Shown here in pieces: positions 43,693 through 51,602 of a stretch of DNA of 64,000 nucleotides (the first letter of the stretch is position 1; the number at the start of each line of letters is the position of its first letter). The DNA comes from JBBDMC01 sp963826055. GTDB taxonomy: Bacteria > Pseudomonadota > Alphaproteobacteria > Rhizobiales > Kaistiaceae. The stretch lies in assembly GCA_963826055.1 (NCBI GenBank), contig CAWGVO010000006.1, positions 62,001-126,000 of the forward strand. Direction: 5' to 3'. The notes under the pieces are model-generated. The model did not search any database. It saw only the letters and a program-made list of their open reading frames with translations, and was not told the DNA's origin. The position numbers were made by a program, and so were the translations under genes.

Positions 43693-43875
43693 ATGTACAA
43701 GATCGACAACGGCTTTCATCACACCTCCAGCCGCGATGCCGGTACCGCCGTATTCATTGCCTGGATCGCCGTCTTCGCGGTTTTCGTCATCGCACTGATG
43801 GCGCTTGGCGGCAGCGACCACGTGCTGACCGCCCACCGCCTGGTGACGCCGACGCCCTGGGTCGGTCCGGCCTGA
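43693..43875 (+). CDS. Small single-span membrane protein (60 residues)
   Basis: MYKIDNGFHHTSSRDAGTA leads into one strong hydrophobic helix (VFIAWIAVFAVFVIALMAL) and a short polar tail. GGGGAGAG lies upstream of the ATG. Function unknown. It lies behind the SAF dehydrogenase and converges on the XRE-cupin gene. Confidence 0.65.
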   Translation: MYKIDNGFHHTSSRDAGTAVFIAWIAVFAVFVIALMALGGSDHVLTAHRLVTPTPWVGPA

Positions 43876-43883
43876 CCAACGCT

Positions 43884-44468
43884 TCAGGACGTCACCACGA
43901 CCACCGCCGAGGCGGCGGCGCGTCCCTGCCGACGGTAGCTGTGCGGCGCACCGGAATCGAAGTACATCGCGTCCCCTGCGTCGAGGACGGTGTCATCCCC
44001 GTCGACATTGACGACAAGTTGACCGCCAAGCACGTAGATGAGTTCGGCGCCATCGTGGTGGTGCGGCTGTGACGGCTCCGACCGTACCGGGAACTCGGCG
44101 TAGTAGGCCTCCATCTTGCGGTCGGTCACCGGAAAATCGAGGCTCTCGAAGACATAGGACGGCGGCTCGTGGCCCGGCCTGTCGGGCAGCCGCACGCGGT
44201 CTTTCTTCCTGACCACCGCCACCGCCGGACGCTCCTTGTCGTCGGCGAAGAAATGATCAAGGCCGACGCCGAAAACGAGCGCGATCCTGAGCAGCGTCGG
44301 CAGCGTCGGGAAAAGCTGGCCGCGCTCGATCTTCGACAGCATCGCCGGTGACAGCCCGGTGTGCTCGCCGAGCTGCACCAGCCCCAGCTTTTTCTTCAGT
44401 CGCAGAGCCCGGATCTTCGGTCCGATCCGGTAGCTCTCGAGCCCGGCCGTCAACGTCTCGGATAGCAT
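43884..44468 (-). CDS. XRE-family regulator with C-terminal cupin
   Basis: 194 residues. Helix-turn-helix of the XRE type (LGLVQLGEHTGLSPAMLSKI) is followed by a cupin domain with metal-type His residues (PHHHDGAELIYVLGGQLVV) and GDAMYFDSGAPHSYRR. Such proteins sense a small molecule and regulate nearby genes. The start ATG 44468 is preceded by AAGGAA. The adjacent AT-rich divergent region carries a nested inverted repeat that is a good candidate for its own operator. Confidence 0.87.
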   Translation of the reverse strand: MLSETLTAGLESYRIGPKIRALRLKKKLGLVQLGEHTGLSPAMLSKIERGQLFPTLPTLLRIALVFGVGLDHFFADDKERPAVAVVRKKDRVRLPDRPGHEPPSYVFESLDFPVTDRKMEAYYAEFPVRSEPSQPHHHDGAELIYVLGGQLVVNVDGDDTVLDAGDAMYFDSGAPHSYRRQGRAAASAVVVVTS

Positions 44469-44520
44469 CGCGCGTTCCTTTTCCACTGCCGCTCAAATCG
44501 GCATGCCCTTCTTTTATCAC

Positions 44521-44578
44521 AGAGAAAATCAAAATTCACATAACGAAAATGTGAGTGTTACTCAATCTGATTTTCTCT
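44521..44578. promoter_or_regulatory. Nested inverted repeat, candidate operator between XRE-cupin and fasciclin genes
   Basis: Outer arms AGAGAAAATCA (44521-44531) and TGATTTTCTCT (44568-44578) are perfectly complementary over 11 bases. Inside them CACAT and ATGTG (44537-44541, 44549-44553) form a second pair. The whole is far more AT-rich than its surroundings. It begins 53 bases from the regulator start and ends 89 bases from the fasciclin start. Confidence 0.65.
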
Positions 44579-44666
44579 ATATGCAATCTCACGGCAGCCG
44601 GTGCTGCCACGTGCTGCGAGCCGGAGATGCTCGCCAGCCTTCAGACAGACACAGGAGCACGCAGTC

Positions 44667-45167
44667 ATGAGATTCCAGATTGCAACGATGGCGATGGCCG
44701 CGGTCACCGCGTTGGGCGTAACGATGGGCGCCGCCAGCGTCCGCGCCGCCGAAAAGGACATCGTCGACACCGCAGTCGCGGCCGGCCAGTTCAAGACCCT
44801 CGCCGCGGCGCTTGGTGCGGCAGGACTTGTCGACACCCTCAAGGGCCCCGGCCCGTTCACCGTCTTCGCCCCGACCGACGCGGCATTCGCCAAGCTGCCG
44901 GCCGGCACGGTCGAGAACCTGCTGAAGCCGGAGAACAAGGATCAGCTGACCGCGATCCTCACCTACCACGTCGTGCCCGGAGAGGTGATGGCGGCCGACG
45001 TCGTCAAGATGAAGGAGGCCAAGACCGTCAACGGCAAGATGATCAGCATCAAAGCCGACGGCAGCGGCGTCATGATCGACAACGCCAGGGTCACCGCCAC
45101 CGACATTGCCGCATCGAACGGCGTCATCCACGTCATCGACACGGTGATCCTGCCGCCAAACGGCTAG
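44667..45167 (+). CDS. Exported fasciclin (FAS1) domain protein
   Basis: 166 residues. A signal peptide (IATMAMAAVTALGVTMGAAS, cleavage near VRAAEK) precedes one FAS1 domain with the H1 and H2 boxes (GPGPFTVFAPTDAAFAKLP; NGVIHVIDTVILPP). Such proteins act in adhesion or surface binding. The start ATG 44667 has GGAG ten bases upstream. It is divergent from the XRE-cupin gene, and a DUF378 gene follows after 68 bases. Confidence 0.9.
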   Translation: MRFQIATMAMAAVTALGVTMGAASVRAAEKDIVDTAVAAGQFKTLAAALGAAGLVDTLKGPGPFTVFAPTDAAFAKLPAGTVENLLKPENKDQLTAILTYHVVPGEVMAADVVKMKEAKTVNGKMISIKADGSGVMIDNARVTATDIAASNGVIHVIDTVILPPNG

Positions 45168-45235
45168 CACCGGTCGCCGGGCCGCTTGTTCCCTCGGGCG
45201 GCCCGGCACCATCAACCCGTCACGGAGACACGCAC

Positions 45236-45469
45236 ATGAAAGCCCTCAACCTGATCACCCTTTTCCTCGTCATCGTCGGCGGCCTCAACTGGGGTCTCGT
45301 CGGCGCGTTCAACTTCGACCTCGTCGCCACCCTGTTCGGCGACGCGTCCATCCTGTCGCGGCTGGTCTACGTCGTCGTCGGCCTGTCGGCGCTCTGGCAG
45401 CTCATCCCGCTCGCCAGCGCCTTCGGCTCCGACGAGCCGGCCGCGCTCCGCGGCCACTCAGCCCACTGA
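45236..45469 (+). CDS. DUF378 small membrane protein
   Basis: 77 residues with two hydrophobic helices: LNLITLFLVIVGGLNWGLVG and SRLVYVVVGLSALWQLIPLA, the DUF378 pattern including GGLNWGLVG. Function unknown. GGAG lies eight bases upstream of the ATG. Probably co-transcribed with the fasciclin gene. Confidence 0.87.
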   Translation: MKALNLITLFLVIVGGLNWGLVGAFNFDLVATLFGDASILSRLVYVVVGLSALWQLIPLASAFGSDEPAALRGHSAH

Positions 45470-45513
45470 GTGGCGAGCCCGCCGCCGTTCGCCGGCGGCG
45501 GGCACCTTTTCCA

Positions 45514-46020
45514 ATGCGGCGCATGGTCACCGTCAACGACAGGATGCAGCGCGGCTACCGCTATGCGCTGAGTGAGCCGCCGGGCAGGAACTTCGCACCC
45601 GATTTCCGCCCCGAGCTGACGCCGGCCGAGATGCTGCGTCTCGGCGTCTTCGCCGGCAAATACATGACTGACACCCGCGGTGAGTTTCCCCGGAGCTGGT
45701 TCACCCGCGCCAGGCTGGCGCCGGGGCCGCGCGATCCGAACCTCAACTACTTCGGTGTGGACGCGAGCCAGCCCCTTTCCGTCTGGCGCAAGAAGGGCTG
45801 GATCCATCCGGACGACCCGCGCGGCTGGTTCCAGTGGTATTGCCGGTACTACATGGGCCGGCGCCTGCCGGACGAAGACCGGCGCCAGATCGACCGCTGG
45901 AAAGCGATGCGCCGCCACGTTCGCCAGATCGAACGGAACTGCGAGCCGAACGACCTGAGGTGCCGCAGGCGCCAGCGACAGGCGCTGCTCCATTGGGCCT
46001 ACGACAGCCGGAGAATCTGA
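45514..46020 (+). CDS. Conserved hypothetical protein rich in Arg, Trp and Tyr
   Basis: 168 residues with a striking aromatic and basic composition (HPDDPRGWFQWYCRYYMGRR). The segment FGVDASQPLSVWRKKGWIHP and the cysteine pair near EPNDLRCRRRQRQ are likely family features. I recall similar proteins of unknown function in many bacteria and plants, but no activity. The start is ATG 45514 or 45523. A 44-bp palindrome begins three bases after the stop. Confidence 0.7.
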   Translation: MRRMVTVNDRMQRGYRYALSEPPGRNFAPDFRPELTPAEMLRLGVFAGKYMTDTRGEFPRSWFTRARLAPGPRDPNLNYFGVDASQPLSVWRKKGWIHPDDPRGWFQWYCRYYMGRRLPDEDRRQIDRWKAMRRHVRQIERNCEPNDLRCRRRQRQALLHWAYDSRRI

Positions 46021-46022
46021 AG

Positions 46023-46066
46023 CAATCCCAGGAAAAGTGGATTCCACTTTTCCGTCCGGGATTGCG
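46023..46066. repeat. 44-bp palindromic repeat, single copy
   Basis: CAATCCCAGGAAAAGTGGA pairs with TCCACTTTTCCGTCCGGGATTG read on the other strand, with few mismatches. It begins two bases after the stop of the preceding gene and resembles the three copies at 49760-49917. It could fold in the mRNA as terminator or stabiliser. Confidence 0.85.
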
Positions 46067-46077
46067 TCACAAAAAAC

Positions 46078-46644
46078 CTAGCCCACCTTCGGCTGCGCCT
46101 CGGCGATCGCCTTGAGCTTGGCGAGACCGCGCTCGAGGTCCGGCCCCGACCGGCGGTCGGTCCACAACCCGAGGTAGCGGGCGAGCGGCGCGTCGCCGAG
46201 GTCGGTGCGCACAGTCCAGGTCACCGTCGTCGCGGCGCCGCCCGGCACGAGCGTGAACCGCACCGTCGCCGGCCGGCTGCCGGCAAGCGCAACCGTCGTC
46301 TCCACCGCGCTGCCGGGCTCGATGCTGGTGATCTTCTCCTGCCCCGACGACACGTCCGGACGCGCGCTCGTCCATTCCATCGTCTGCCCGACGCCGTCGA
46401 GCGGACCGGTGAAGGTGACAACCACCGCCGGGTCCTTGTCGAGCCACGGCGACCACTGGCCGGACTGCCTGAGGTCGGAGACGAGGCCGAAGATGGTCGA
46501 GGGCGGCGCGTCGATGTCCACCGCGCGCGTCACGGTCACCTCGCGCGGCAGCACGTAGGCGCCGGCGACCAGAATGACGATCGCCGCCGCCAGCCCCAAG
46601 GCTGCGCGCCCGACCCAGACCGACACGGCATCTTCCCCGGCCAT
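46078..46644 (-). CDS. Membrane-anchored SRPBCC (polyketide cyclase-like) protein
   Basis: 188 residues. One N-terminal membrane helix (ALGLAAAIVILVAGAYVLP) is followed by an SRPBCC lipid- or ligand-binding fold (DIDAPPSTIFGLVSDLRQSG, GQTMEWTSARPDV). The start MAGEDAVSVWVGRA at 46644 is chosen because the longer form has a poor N-terminus. Ligand unknown. Divergent from the modE-like gene by 103 bases. Confidence 0.8.
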   Translation of the reverse strand: MAGEDAVSVWVGRAALGLAAAIVILVAGAYVLPREVTVTRAVDIDAPPSTIFGLVSDLRQSGQWSPWLDKDPAVVVTFTGPLDGVGQTMEWTSARPDVSSGQEKITSIEPGSAVETTVALAGSRPATVRFTLVPGGAATTVTWTVRTDLGDAPLARYLGLWTDRRSGPDLERGLAKLKAIAEAQPKVG

Positions 46645-46747
46645 CGCCCATGCTACCCGGCGCCGCGCCCGCGAAAAAGGCTCCTGCCCCTTCACCCGGA
46701 GGGCGATTTGTGGCCACTATCGCCGGCGCCAGCAGCGGAGGCCGACG

Positions 46748-47131
46748 TTGACCCAGTCCGCCAACTACCACGAGGGCCTGCGTTTTCGCGTCGTGCTCAA
46801 GCAGGGTTTCGCGCTCGGCCCCGGCAAGGCGGACCTCTTGCAGGCGATCGATGAGACGGCGTCGCTGCGCGCCGCCGCCGCCCGCTTCGACATGAGCTAC
46901 AAGCGCGGCTGGACCCTGGTCCAGGAGATGAACGCCGCCTTCGCCGAGCCGCTGGTCGCCACCGAAAAGGGCGGCCCCGGCGGTGGCGGCGGCGCCCGCC
47001 TCACCGACCTCGGCCGCTACGTCCTCGACCGCTACCGCCGCATGGAGGCCGACGCCGAGGCGGCAGTCGCCGCCGGCATCGGCGACCTGCGGAAACATCT
47101 GAAGCGTGGGGGGCGCACCAGGACCGGTTGA
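46748..47131 (+). CDS. ModE-type regulator, HTH domain only
   Basis: 127 residues corresponding to the DNA-binding half of ModE (FALGPGKADLLQAIDETASL, MSYKRGWTLVQEMNAAFAEP, ATEKGGPGGGGGARLTDLGR). No Mop (molybdate-binding) domains follow, so it senses molybdate through another protein or is a truncated regulator type common in this group. The start is TTG 46748 behind GGAGG. The modABC genes follow on the same strand, with a palindrome in the gap. Confidence 0.85.
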   Translation: MTQSANYHEGLRFRVVLKQGFALGPGKADLLQAIDETASLRAAAARFDMSYKRGWTLVQEMNAAFAEPLVATEKGGPGGGGGARLTDLGRYVLDRYRRMEADAEAAVAAGIGDLRKHLKRGGRTRTG

Positions 47132-47158
47132 TTTGACGCCGCGAGGCCGGTGTCATAA

Positions 47159-47188
47159 CCTCGATATTCCCGACCGAACATATCGAGG
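47159..47188. promoter_or_regulatory. Palindromic operator before modA
   Basis: CCTCGATAT (47159-47167) and ATATCGAGG (47180-47188) form a perfect 9-bp inverted repeat with 12 bases between. The right arm ends in GAGG, which is also the ribosome site of modA (ATG 47194). A regulator bound here would cover it. It is the obvious target for the upstream ModE-type protein, although the sequence is not identical to the enterobacterial ModE box. Confidence 0.68.
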
Positions 47189-47193
47189 TGTCG

Positions 47194-47973
47194 ATGCTTT
47201 CCCGCCGTGTCCTGATCCTCGCTTTCGCCGTTTTCGCGGCCCTGGCGCCGGCAACCGCCCGCGCCGCCGACGTCATCGTTTTCGCCGCCGCCAGTCTCAA
47301 GAACGCCCTTGATGACGTCACCACCCGCTACCTCAACCAGACCGGCAAGTCGGTCACCGTCAGCTACGCCGCGACCTCCACCCTCGCCCACCAGATCGAG
47401 CAGGGCGCGCCGGCCGACATCTTCTTCTCCGCCGACGAGGCGTGGATGGACTATGCCGCCGAACACAAACTGATCCAGCCGGACACCCGCCGCACCCTCC
47501 TCGGCAACCAGATCGTTCTGGTGGTGCCCCGGAGTTCGCCGGCGACCATCGCCATCGGCCCGGGCATGGACCTCGCCGGCTTCCTCGGCTCCGACGGCCA
47601 CCTCGCCATGGCCAACACCGACTCGGTGCCCGCCGGCAAGTACGGCAAGGCGGCGCTCCAGTCGCTCGGGGTCTGGGACTCGGTCGCCGCCAGGGTCGTC
47701 CAGGCCGACAACGTGCGCGCCGCCCTCGCCTTCGTCGCCCGCGGCGAGGCGCCCGCCGGCATCGTCTACGCCACCGATGCCATCGCCGAGCCGGGCGTCC
47801 GCGTCGTCGGCCCCTTCCCCGATGACTCGCACCCGCGGATTCTCTATCCGGTGGCGCTGACCGCCACCGCGACCAATCCGGATGCGAATGCGTTCCTCGC
47901 GTTCGTCGAGTCCGATGCGGCGAAGCCGGCGTTCGAGAAGCAGGGCTTCACGGTGGTGGCGCCGGCGATGTGA
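47194..47973 (+). CDS. modA: Molybdate ABC transporter substrate-binding protein
   Basis: Periplasmic oxyanion-binding protein of 259 residues. A signal peptide (VLILAFAVFAALAPATARAA) precedes the ModA fold: VIVFAAASLKNALDDVTTRY, YAATSTLAHQIEQGAPADIF and ANTDSVPAGKYGKAALQSLG hold the anion-contacting Ser and Asp residues. GAGG lies five bases before the ATG. First gene of modABC; supplies molybdate for enzymes such as the MsrP proteins 15 kb away. Confidence 0.95.
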   Translation: MLSRRVLILAFAVFAALAPATARAADVIVFAAASLKNALDDVTTRYLNQTGKSVTVSYAATSTLAHQIEQGAPADIFFSADEAWMDYAAEHKLIQPDTRRTLLGNQIVLVVPRSSPATIAIGPGMDLAGFLGSDGHLAMANTDSVPAGKYGKAALQSLGVWDSVAARVVQADNVRAALAFVARGEAPAGIVYATDAIAEPGVRVVGPFPDDSHPRILYPVALTATATNPDANAFLAFVESDAAKPAFEKQGFTVVAPAM

Positions 47974-48677
47974 GCCATCTGTTCGACCCCCTCACCGCCG
48001 CCGAATGGACCGCGATCGAGCTGAGCCTCCGGGTCAGTGCGGTCGCGGCATTGACCAGCCTGCCGTTCGGCATCGCCGTCGCCTACCTGCTGGCGCGCGG
48101 GCGCTTTCCCGGCCGCGCCCTGGTTAACGGGATCGTCTATCTGCCGCTCGTGCTGCCGCCGGTGGTCACCGGCTACCTGCTGCTGCTCGCCTTCGGGCGG
48201 CAGGGCCCGGTCGGCAAGCTGCTCGAAAGCGCCTTTGGCGTCGTCTTCGCCTTCCGCTGGACCGGCGCCGCGCTCGCCGCCGCCGTCATGGGCTTCCCGC
48301 TCATGGTGCGCGCCATCCGCCTGTCGATCGAGGCGGTCGATACGCGGCTGGAGGCGGCGGCCGCCACCCTCGGCGCCGGCAGGCTCATCGTGTTCGCGAC
48401 CGTCACGCTGCCACTGGCGCTCCCCGGCATTCTCGCCGGCACCGTGCTGTCGCTGGCGCGGTCGCTCGGCGAGTTCGGCGCCACCATCACCTTCGTCGGC
48501 AATATTCCGGGCGTCACCCAGACCATCCCGACGGCGATCTACACCGCCATCCAGACCCCCGGCGCCGAGTTGCAGGCCGCGCGCCTGACCCTGATCGCCA
48601 TCGTCGTCGCCTTCGTCGCGCTGATCGTGTCGGAGGCGCTCTCCCGCCGCGCCACCCGCCGGATGCTCGGCCCATGA
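47970..48677 (+). CDS. modB: Molybdate ABC transporter permease
   Basis: 235 residues with five membrane helices and the EAA loop (DTRLEAAAATLGAGRLIVFA). GTG start overlapping the modA stop by four bases; its stop overlaps the modC start the same way. Forms the inner-membrane channel of the molybdate importer. Confidence 0.95.
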   Translation: MSHLFDPLTAAEWTAIELSLRVSAVAALTSLPFGIAVAYLLARGRFPGRALVNGIVYLPLVLPPVVTGYLLLLAFGRQGPVGKLLESAFGVVFAFRWTGAALAAAVMGFPLMVRAIRLSIEAVDTRLEAAAATLGAGRLIVFATVTLPLALPGILAGTVLSLARSLGEFGATITFVGNIPGVTQTIPTAIYTAIQTPGAELQAARLTLIAIVVAFVALIVSEALSRRATRRMLGP

Positions 48678-49759
48678 CCCTCACCGTCGACGTCACCAGG
48701 ACCACGGGCCGCTTCAGGCTCGACGCACGGTTCAGCGGCGCCGGCGGCGTCACCGCGTTGTTCGGCCGTTCGGGCACCGGCAAGACGACCCTGGTCAACC
48801 TCATCGCCGGCCTCGCCCGGCCCGACCGTGGCGCGATCCGGCTCGACGACACCGTCCTCGTCGACACCGAACGGGGCATCGACGTGCCGGTCCATCGCCG
48901 CCGCGTCGGTTACGTCTTTCAGGAGGGGCGGCTCTTCCCCCACCTGTCGGTCAGGAGCAACCTCACCTACGGTCAGCGCCTTGCCCGCGGCGACCAGTGG
49001 GGATCGTTCGATCACGTCGTCGACCTTCTCGGCATCGCGCCGTTGCTCGACCGCCGCCCGGCCGCCCTCTCCGGCGGCGAGAAGCAGCGCGTTGCCATCG
49101 GCCGCGCCCTGCTGGCGAGCCCGCGCATTCTGCTGATGGATGAGCCCCTCGCCTCGCTCGACGCGGCGCGCAAGGGCGAGATCCTGCCCTACATCGAACG
49201 CCTGCGCGACGAGATGAAGCTGCCGATCGTCTACGTCAGCCACGCGGTGGAGGAGGTGGCGCGGCTCGCCGACACGCTGGTGCTGCTGGCGGACGGCAAG
49301 GTGGTCGCCTCCGGCAGCGTCAACGACGTGTTCTCCCGGCTCGACTTGCGCCCCCTCACCGGTCAGTTCGAGGCAAGCGTTGTGCTCACCGCCCGCGTCA
49401 CCGCCAGCGACCCGGTCGCCGGCACCACCGTGCTCGACCATCCCGCCGGCAGGCTGGCGGTCGGCCTGCTGCCGCAACCGGTCGGCGCCACCGCGCGCCT
49501 GCGCGTGCGCGCCCGCGATGTGGCGCTCGCCGTCGGCGACGTCGGCAAGCTGTCGATCCGCAACCGGCTCGCCGGCACCGTCGCCGAGATCGCCGAAGGA
49601 TCGGGCCAGGTCGTGGAGGTGCGCCTCGATGTCGGCGGCGCGCCGCTGATCGCGCGCATCACCCGCGGCGCCGCCCGCGACCTCGACCTTCAGGTCGGCC
49701 GGCCGGTGGTCGCCCTCATCAAGTCGACCGCCTTCGACAACCTCGACGATTTCGCATAG
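48674..49759 (+). CDS. modC: Molybdate ABC transporter ATPase
   Basis: 361 residues. Walker A LFGRSGTGKTTLVNLIAGL, signature ALSGGEKQRVAIGRAL, Walker B ILLMDEPLASLD and the switch His in YVSHAVEEVARLAD. The C-terminal TOBE domain (LAGTVAEIAEGSGQVVEVRL) binds molybdate and can regulate transport. Last gene of modABC; the stop is followed at once by a tandem palindrome array. Confidence 0.95.
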   Translation: MTLTVDVTRTTGRFRLDARFSGAGGVTALFGRSGTGKTTLVNLIAGLARPDRGAIRLDDTVLVDTERGIDVPVHRRRVGYVFQEGRLFPHLSVRSNLTYGQRLARGDQWGSFDHVVDLLGIAPLLDRRPAALSGGEKQRVAIGRALLASPRILLMDEPLASLDAARKGEILPYIERLRDEMKLPIVYVSHAVEEVARLADTLVLLADGKVVASGSVNDVFSRLDLRPLTGQFEASVVLTARVTASDPVAGTTVLDHPAGRLAVGLLPQPVGATARLRVRARDVALAVGDVGKLSIRNRLAGTVAEIAEGSGQVVEVRLDVGGAPLIARITRGAARDLDLQVGRPVVALIKSTAFDNLDDFA

Positions 49760-49917
49760 CAATCCCAGGAAAAGTGGATTTCACTTTTCCGTCCGGGATT
49801 GCGAAGGCAAACAGGTCAATCCCAGGAAAAGTGGATCCCACTTTTCCGTTCGGGATTGCGAAGGCAAACAGGTCGACCCCAGGAAAAGTGGATTCCACTT
49901 TTCCGTCCGGGATTGCG
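49760..49917. repeat. Three tandem copies of the 44-bp palindrome, 57-bp period
   Basis: Copies lie at 49760-49803, 49817-49860 and 49874-49917, separated by two identical 13-base spacers AAGGCAAACAGGT. Each unit is a near-perfect palindrome centred on AAAGTGGA/TCCACTTT. Small differences (GGATTTCAC, GGATCCCAC, GGATTCCAC) keep pairing or reduce it slightly. It begins right after the modC stop and could work as terminator or mRNA stabiliser. The same unit occurs singly at 46023. Confidence 0.93.
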
Positions 49918-49975
49918 CCGGAATCGAGAAGATGGAGCGGCCACCGTTTCCGTGAAACGGTGGCCTGCGCCAGGT

Positions 49976-50374
49976 TCAGCCGCAGCCTTTCAGCTGGCCG
50001 CCGCTGCCGAGCACCGTCAGTTTGACGCTGGCCGTCCCCGCCCGGATCATGTCCAGTCGCTCCGCCGCGGCCTTCGTCAGGTCGATGACGCGACCGCCGA
50101 CGAACGGCCCGCGGTCGTTGATCCGCACGACGACCGAACGGCCGTTGGCGAGATTGTCCACCCTGACCCTGGTTCCGAATGGCAGGCTGCGATGGGCCGC
50201 GGCAAGCGTGTTGGAGTTCATCCGCTCGCCGCTGGCAGTCGTTGTGCCCATCTTGTACCAGGAGGCCTTGCCGCACTGGCTGGCCCCCGCTTCGTTTGCC
50301 GGAAGGCCCGCCGCCGCGCTAACCGCAACGAAAGCAAGCCCTAACGCGAAAATGCGAAACTTTGATACCTTCAC
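49976..50374 (-). CDS. RlpA-like (double-psi beta-barrel) exported protein
   Basis: 132 residues. A signal peptide (IFALGLAFVAVSAAAGLPAN) is followed by the RlpA core: GKASWYKMGTTTASGERMNS, LPFGTRVRVDNLANGRSV and INDRGPFVGGRVIDLTKAAA with the catalytic-type Asp. Lytic transglycosylase activity on naked glycan is known for RlpA. No SPOR domain, so it is a short form. The start is GTG 50374. Confidence 0.9.
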   Translation of the reverse strand: MKVSKFRIFALGLAFVAVSAAAGLPANEAGASQCGKASWYKMGTTTASGERMNSNTLAAAHRSLPFGTRVRVDNLANGRSVVVRINDRGPFVGGRVIDLTKAAAERLDMIRAGTASVKLTVLGSGGQLKGCG

Positions 50375-50554
50375 TCACCCTGTTCCTGTTTCAGCCTGAC
50401 CGCATCGTTCTTGTGCCCTCCCATCCCCATGGAGCGACGACAGCCATACGGCCGCCGCCGGGCGCGATGTGTCAGATTGAATGCGGCATGATTACGGCCT
50501 GGCAACCACCTTTCTCCACCCTTGGTAAACCATGGGCGAGGCTGGGCGGCGGGC

Positions 50555-51337
50555 TCAGATCCGTTCGATGAGGGCGGTGGCGGCGGCGGGCGCGCGCACC
50601 TTGGCGCCCGCGATCATGAACACGAAGACGTCGCGCTTGACCTTCTTCGGCTTAACCTTGCCGAAGCGCGGCAAATCGTCGGGCTCGCCCCCGGCGGCCC
50701 AGGTCTTGGCCCGCCCCGCCCAGCCGTCGAGGTCGGCGGCGGAATAGCCGGTGGCGATGTCCTCCGCCGAGCGCTGCAGCCGCGCATAGACGAAGTCGGC
50801 GGTGACGTCGGCGATCGCCGGGTAATCGTCGGAGTCGGCATAGACCACCGCGACCCCGTGCTTGCGGATGAGGTCGACGAACTCCGCGTTGAGGTAGCTC
50901 TTCGAGCGCACCTCCAGCACATGGCGCAGCGTCAGCCCGCCCGCCTCCTTCGGCAACAGCGCCAGGAACGCGGCAAGGTCGTCGGCGTCGAACTTCTTGA
51001 ACGGCGCCAGTTGCCAAAGCACCGGCCCGAGCTTGTCGCCGAGTTCCGTCACGCCCGACTTGAAGAACCAGTCGAGCGCCTCGCCCGCCTCGGCGAGCTT
51101 CTTCTTGTTGACGATGGCGCGATGCCCTTTGACCGAAAAGACGAAGCCCTCCGGCGTCTCGTCGCGCCACTTGGCGAAGCTCGCCGGCGACTGCGTGCGG
51201 TAGAAGGTGCCGTTGATCTCGATCGCGGTGAGCTTGCTCGCCGCGTAGGCGAGCTCGTCCGCCTGCTTCAGCCCTTCCGGATAGAAGGTTCCGCGCCAGG
51301 GCGCATAGGTCCAGCCGCCGATGCCGACGCGGATCAT
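50555..51337 (-). CDS. DUF72 family protein
   Basis: 260 residues of the DUF72 TIM-barrel family: IRVGIGGWTYAPWRGTFYPE at the start, AIEINGTFYRTQSPASFAKW and LPKEAGGLTLRHVLEVRSKS further on. Function unknown; often near genes of nucleic-acid repair. The start ATG 51337 is behind GAGGTGAGC. A tiny basic protein gene lies directly upstream on the same strand. Confidence 0.92.
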   Translation of the reverse strand: MIRVGIGGWTYAPWRGTFYPEGLKQADELAYAASKLTAIEINGTFYRTQSPASFAKWRDETPEGFVFSVKGHRAIVNKKKLAEAGEALDWFFKSGVTELGDKLGPVLWQLAPFKKFDADDLAAFLALLPKEAGGLTLRHVLEVRSKSYLNAEFVDLIRKHGVAVVYADSDDYPAIADVTADFVYARLQRSAEDIATGYSAADLDGWAGRAKTWAAGGEPDDLPRFGKVKPKKVKRDVFVFMIAGAKVRAPAAATALIERI

Positions 51338-51372
51338 GCTCACCTCGCCGATAGCGGCGGACGGGGCGCGCT

Positions 51373-51525
51373 CTATTTCTTGTCCACCGACATCGAAACC
51401 GAGTGCATGTCGGTGATCACCGTCGGTTGCATCTTGCCGCCGAGCGGCTGGTGCTTCTGCTTCTTGTTCTTGTCGGCTTTCGGCTTCTTCTTTTCCTTGC
51501 CGGGCCGGTCGCGTCCCTTTGCCAT
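51373..51525 (-). CDS. Small basic protein (50 residues)
   Basis: MAKGRDRPGKEKKKPKADKN, then QKHQPLGGKMQPTV and a short end. About one third Lys/Arg. GGAGG lies six bases upstream of the ATG, which strongly supports translation. Small conserved proteins with a similar beginning occur in Rhizobiales; no role is known to me. The gene sits between DUF72 and DUF1697 genes in the same direction. Confidence 0.7.
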   Translation of the reverse strand: MAKGRDRPGKEKKKPKADKNKKQKHQPLGGKMQPTVITDMHSVSMSVDKK

Positions 51526-51602
51526 GATTGTCCTCCATTGGGGCGGGGCTGCCCCGCCGCGAGCGGCGATACTATAGCCACCGTCCGCGCCTGTGAATTG
51601 CC

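Noticed and set aside
49760..49917. The three-unit array as a CRISPR
   Set aside because: The spacers are identical and only 13 bases, and the units are palindromes. No cas genes are near.
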